Below, one piece after another: positions 63,612-64,000 of a DNA stretch of 64,000 bases (within the stretch, counting starts at the first letter, position 1; each line of letters begins with the position of its first letter). Made by a program: the position numbers and the translations under genes. Origin of the DNA: Micromonospora sp. CB01531 (lineage in GTDB: Bacteria; Actinomycetota; Actinomycetes; Mycobacteriales; Micromonosporaceae); assembly GCF_001905095.1 (NCBI RefSeq), contig NZ_LWLS01000116.1, positions 97,100-161,099 on the forward strand, in the 5' to 3' direction. The notes beneath the pieces are model-generated. The model had not been told where the DNA came from and did not search any database. It saw nothing but the letters and a program-made list of their open reading frames with translations.

Positions 63612-64000
63612 ATGGCGGAACTGGGCGGGGACGCGCTGACCTGGAAAGAGTTCGGCGAGCAACACCTCGACGCGCTGGCCGGACTGGCCGAGGGGTGCCT
63701 GGCCACCGACGGCGGACTACCCCTGTTCGCCCGCCCTCCGCTGCTGCGGGCCCGGCTGCTCCAGGCCCGTACCCTCGGCGCCTGGCACGACGGCGGCCTG
63801 GTCGCGGCCGTCGGCGTCGGCACCGGCGGGCAGCCGGCCACCAGCACCGGCCTGGTGCATCCGGCGTGGCGGGGGCGGGGCCTGGGCAGCCGGCTGCTGA
63901 GCTGGGCCGGCGAGCAGGCCGGCGACGCGGACCTGCTGCTCACCACCGAGTCCTGGAGCCCGGATGCGGACGCTCTCTTCACGGCGCGCGGCTTCGAGCG
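63612..64000 (+). CDS. GNAT-family acetyltransferase, cut by the window end
   Basis: The frame is open to the last base. TLGAWHDGGLVAAVGVG, then GLVHPAWRGRGLGSRLLSWA (acetyl-CoA motif A, RGRGLG) and TESWSPDADALFTARGF place it in the GNAT family. The first 45 residues (EFGEQHLDALAGLAEGCLAT) follow the start used in actinobacterial acetyltransferases. The substrate is unknown. Confidence 0.8.
   Translation, partial: MAELGGDALTWKEFGEQHLDALAGLAEGCLATDGGLPLFARPPLLRARLLQARTLGAWHDGGLVAAVGVGTGGQPATSTGLVHPAWRGRGLGSRLLSWAGEQAGDADLLLTTESWSPDADALFTARGFE

Overview
The window is high-GC actinobacterial DNA, most likely from a Micromonospora or another Micromonosporaceae genus. This rests on pervasive GTG starts and ATGA/GTGA gene overlaps, WhiB, a divergent Ku/LigD locus, an F420-type PPOX enzyme, a TIGR03089 protein, and intergenic palindromes of a kind common in that family. 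The genus is inferred from gene content; no search was run.

Positions 1 to about 38.6 kb hold most of a lambda/HK97-type siphovirus prophage, entered part-way through. From 1 to 14.7 kb runs a single forward train of more than 35 small, overlapping early genes. They include HNH nucleases, a DUF5131 protein, WhiB, a frameshifted PAPS-reductase-like gene, a winged-helix replication initiator with iteron-like repeats inside its own coding sequence, a candidate helicase loader and a deoxyribosyltransferase-like protein. From 14.7 to 18.2 kb come a relic of a second terminase, two HNH genes and the working terminase subunits. From 18.2 to 33 kb are portal, protease, capsid, connectors, tail tube, tail chaperones with a -1 frameshift signal, tape measure, Dit-like and Tal-like tail tip proteins, endolysin and a membrane protein. 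From 33 to 38.5 kb lies a region of mixed strands: a short holin gene, secreted and membrane morons, two GntR regulators, clear promoters and operators, and what look like leaderless transcripts. It resembles a lysogeny and moron module.

The right junction is complex. Two 43-bp copies of the 3' half of a tRNA-Thr(CGT) gene (38571 and 39876) bracket a 1.3-kb segment with a truncated tyrosine integrase. The simplest reading is two elements inserted in tandem at one tRNA gene: the large prophage, then a decayed remnant. The intact tRNA gene and the prophage's own integrase should lie to the left of the window.

From 40 kb onward is ordinary chromosome. It carries an SRPBCC protein, a PPOX enzyme, DUF2231, Hsp20, a heptose-type glycosylation cluster (GT9, GT2, bifunctional HldE), a PfpI-type protein, a DHA2 MFS exporter, a Nudix hydrolase and an acyl-CoA synthetase. 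These are followed by two alcohol-dehydrogenase-type oxidoreductases, an HAD phosphatase, a membrane-anchored FKBP, a secreted M43-like metalloprotease, the bacterial NHEJ set (Ku opposite a ligase and a LigD-type polymerase), a TetR/DUF4267 pair with matching operators, TIGR03089, and a GNAT gene cut by the window edge.
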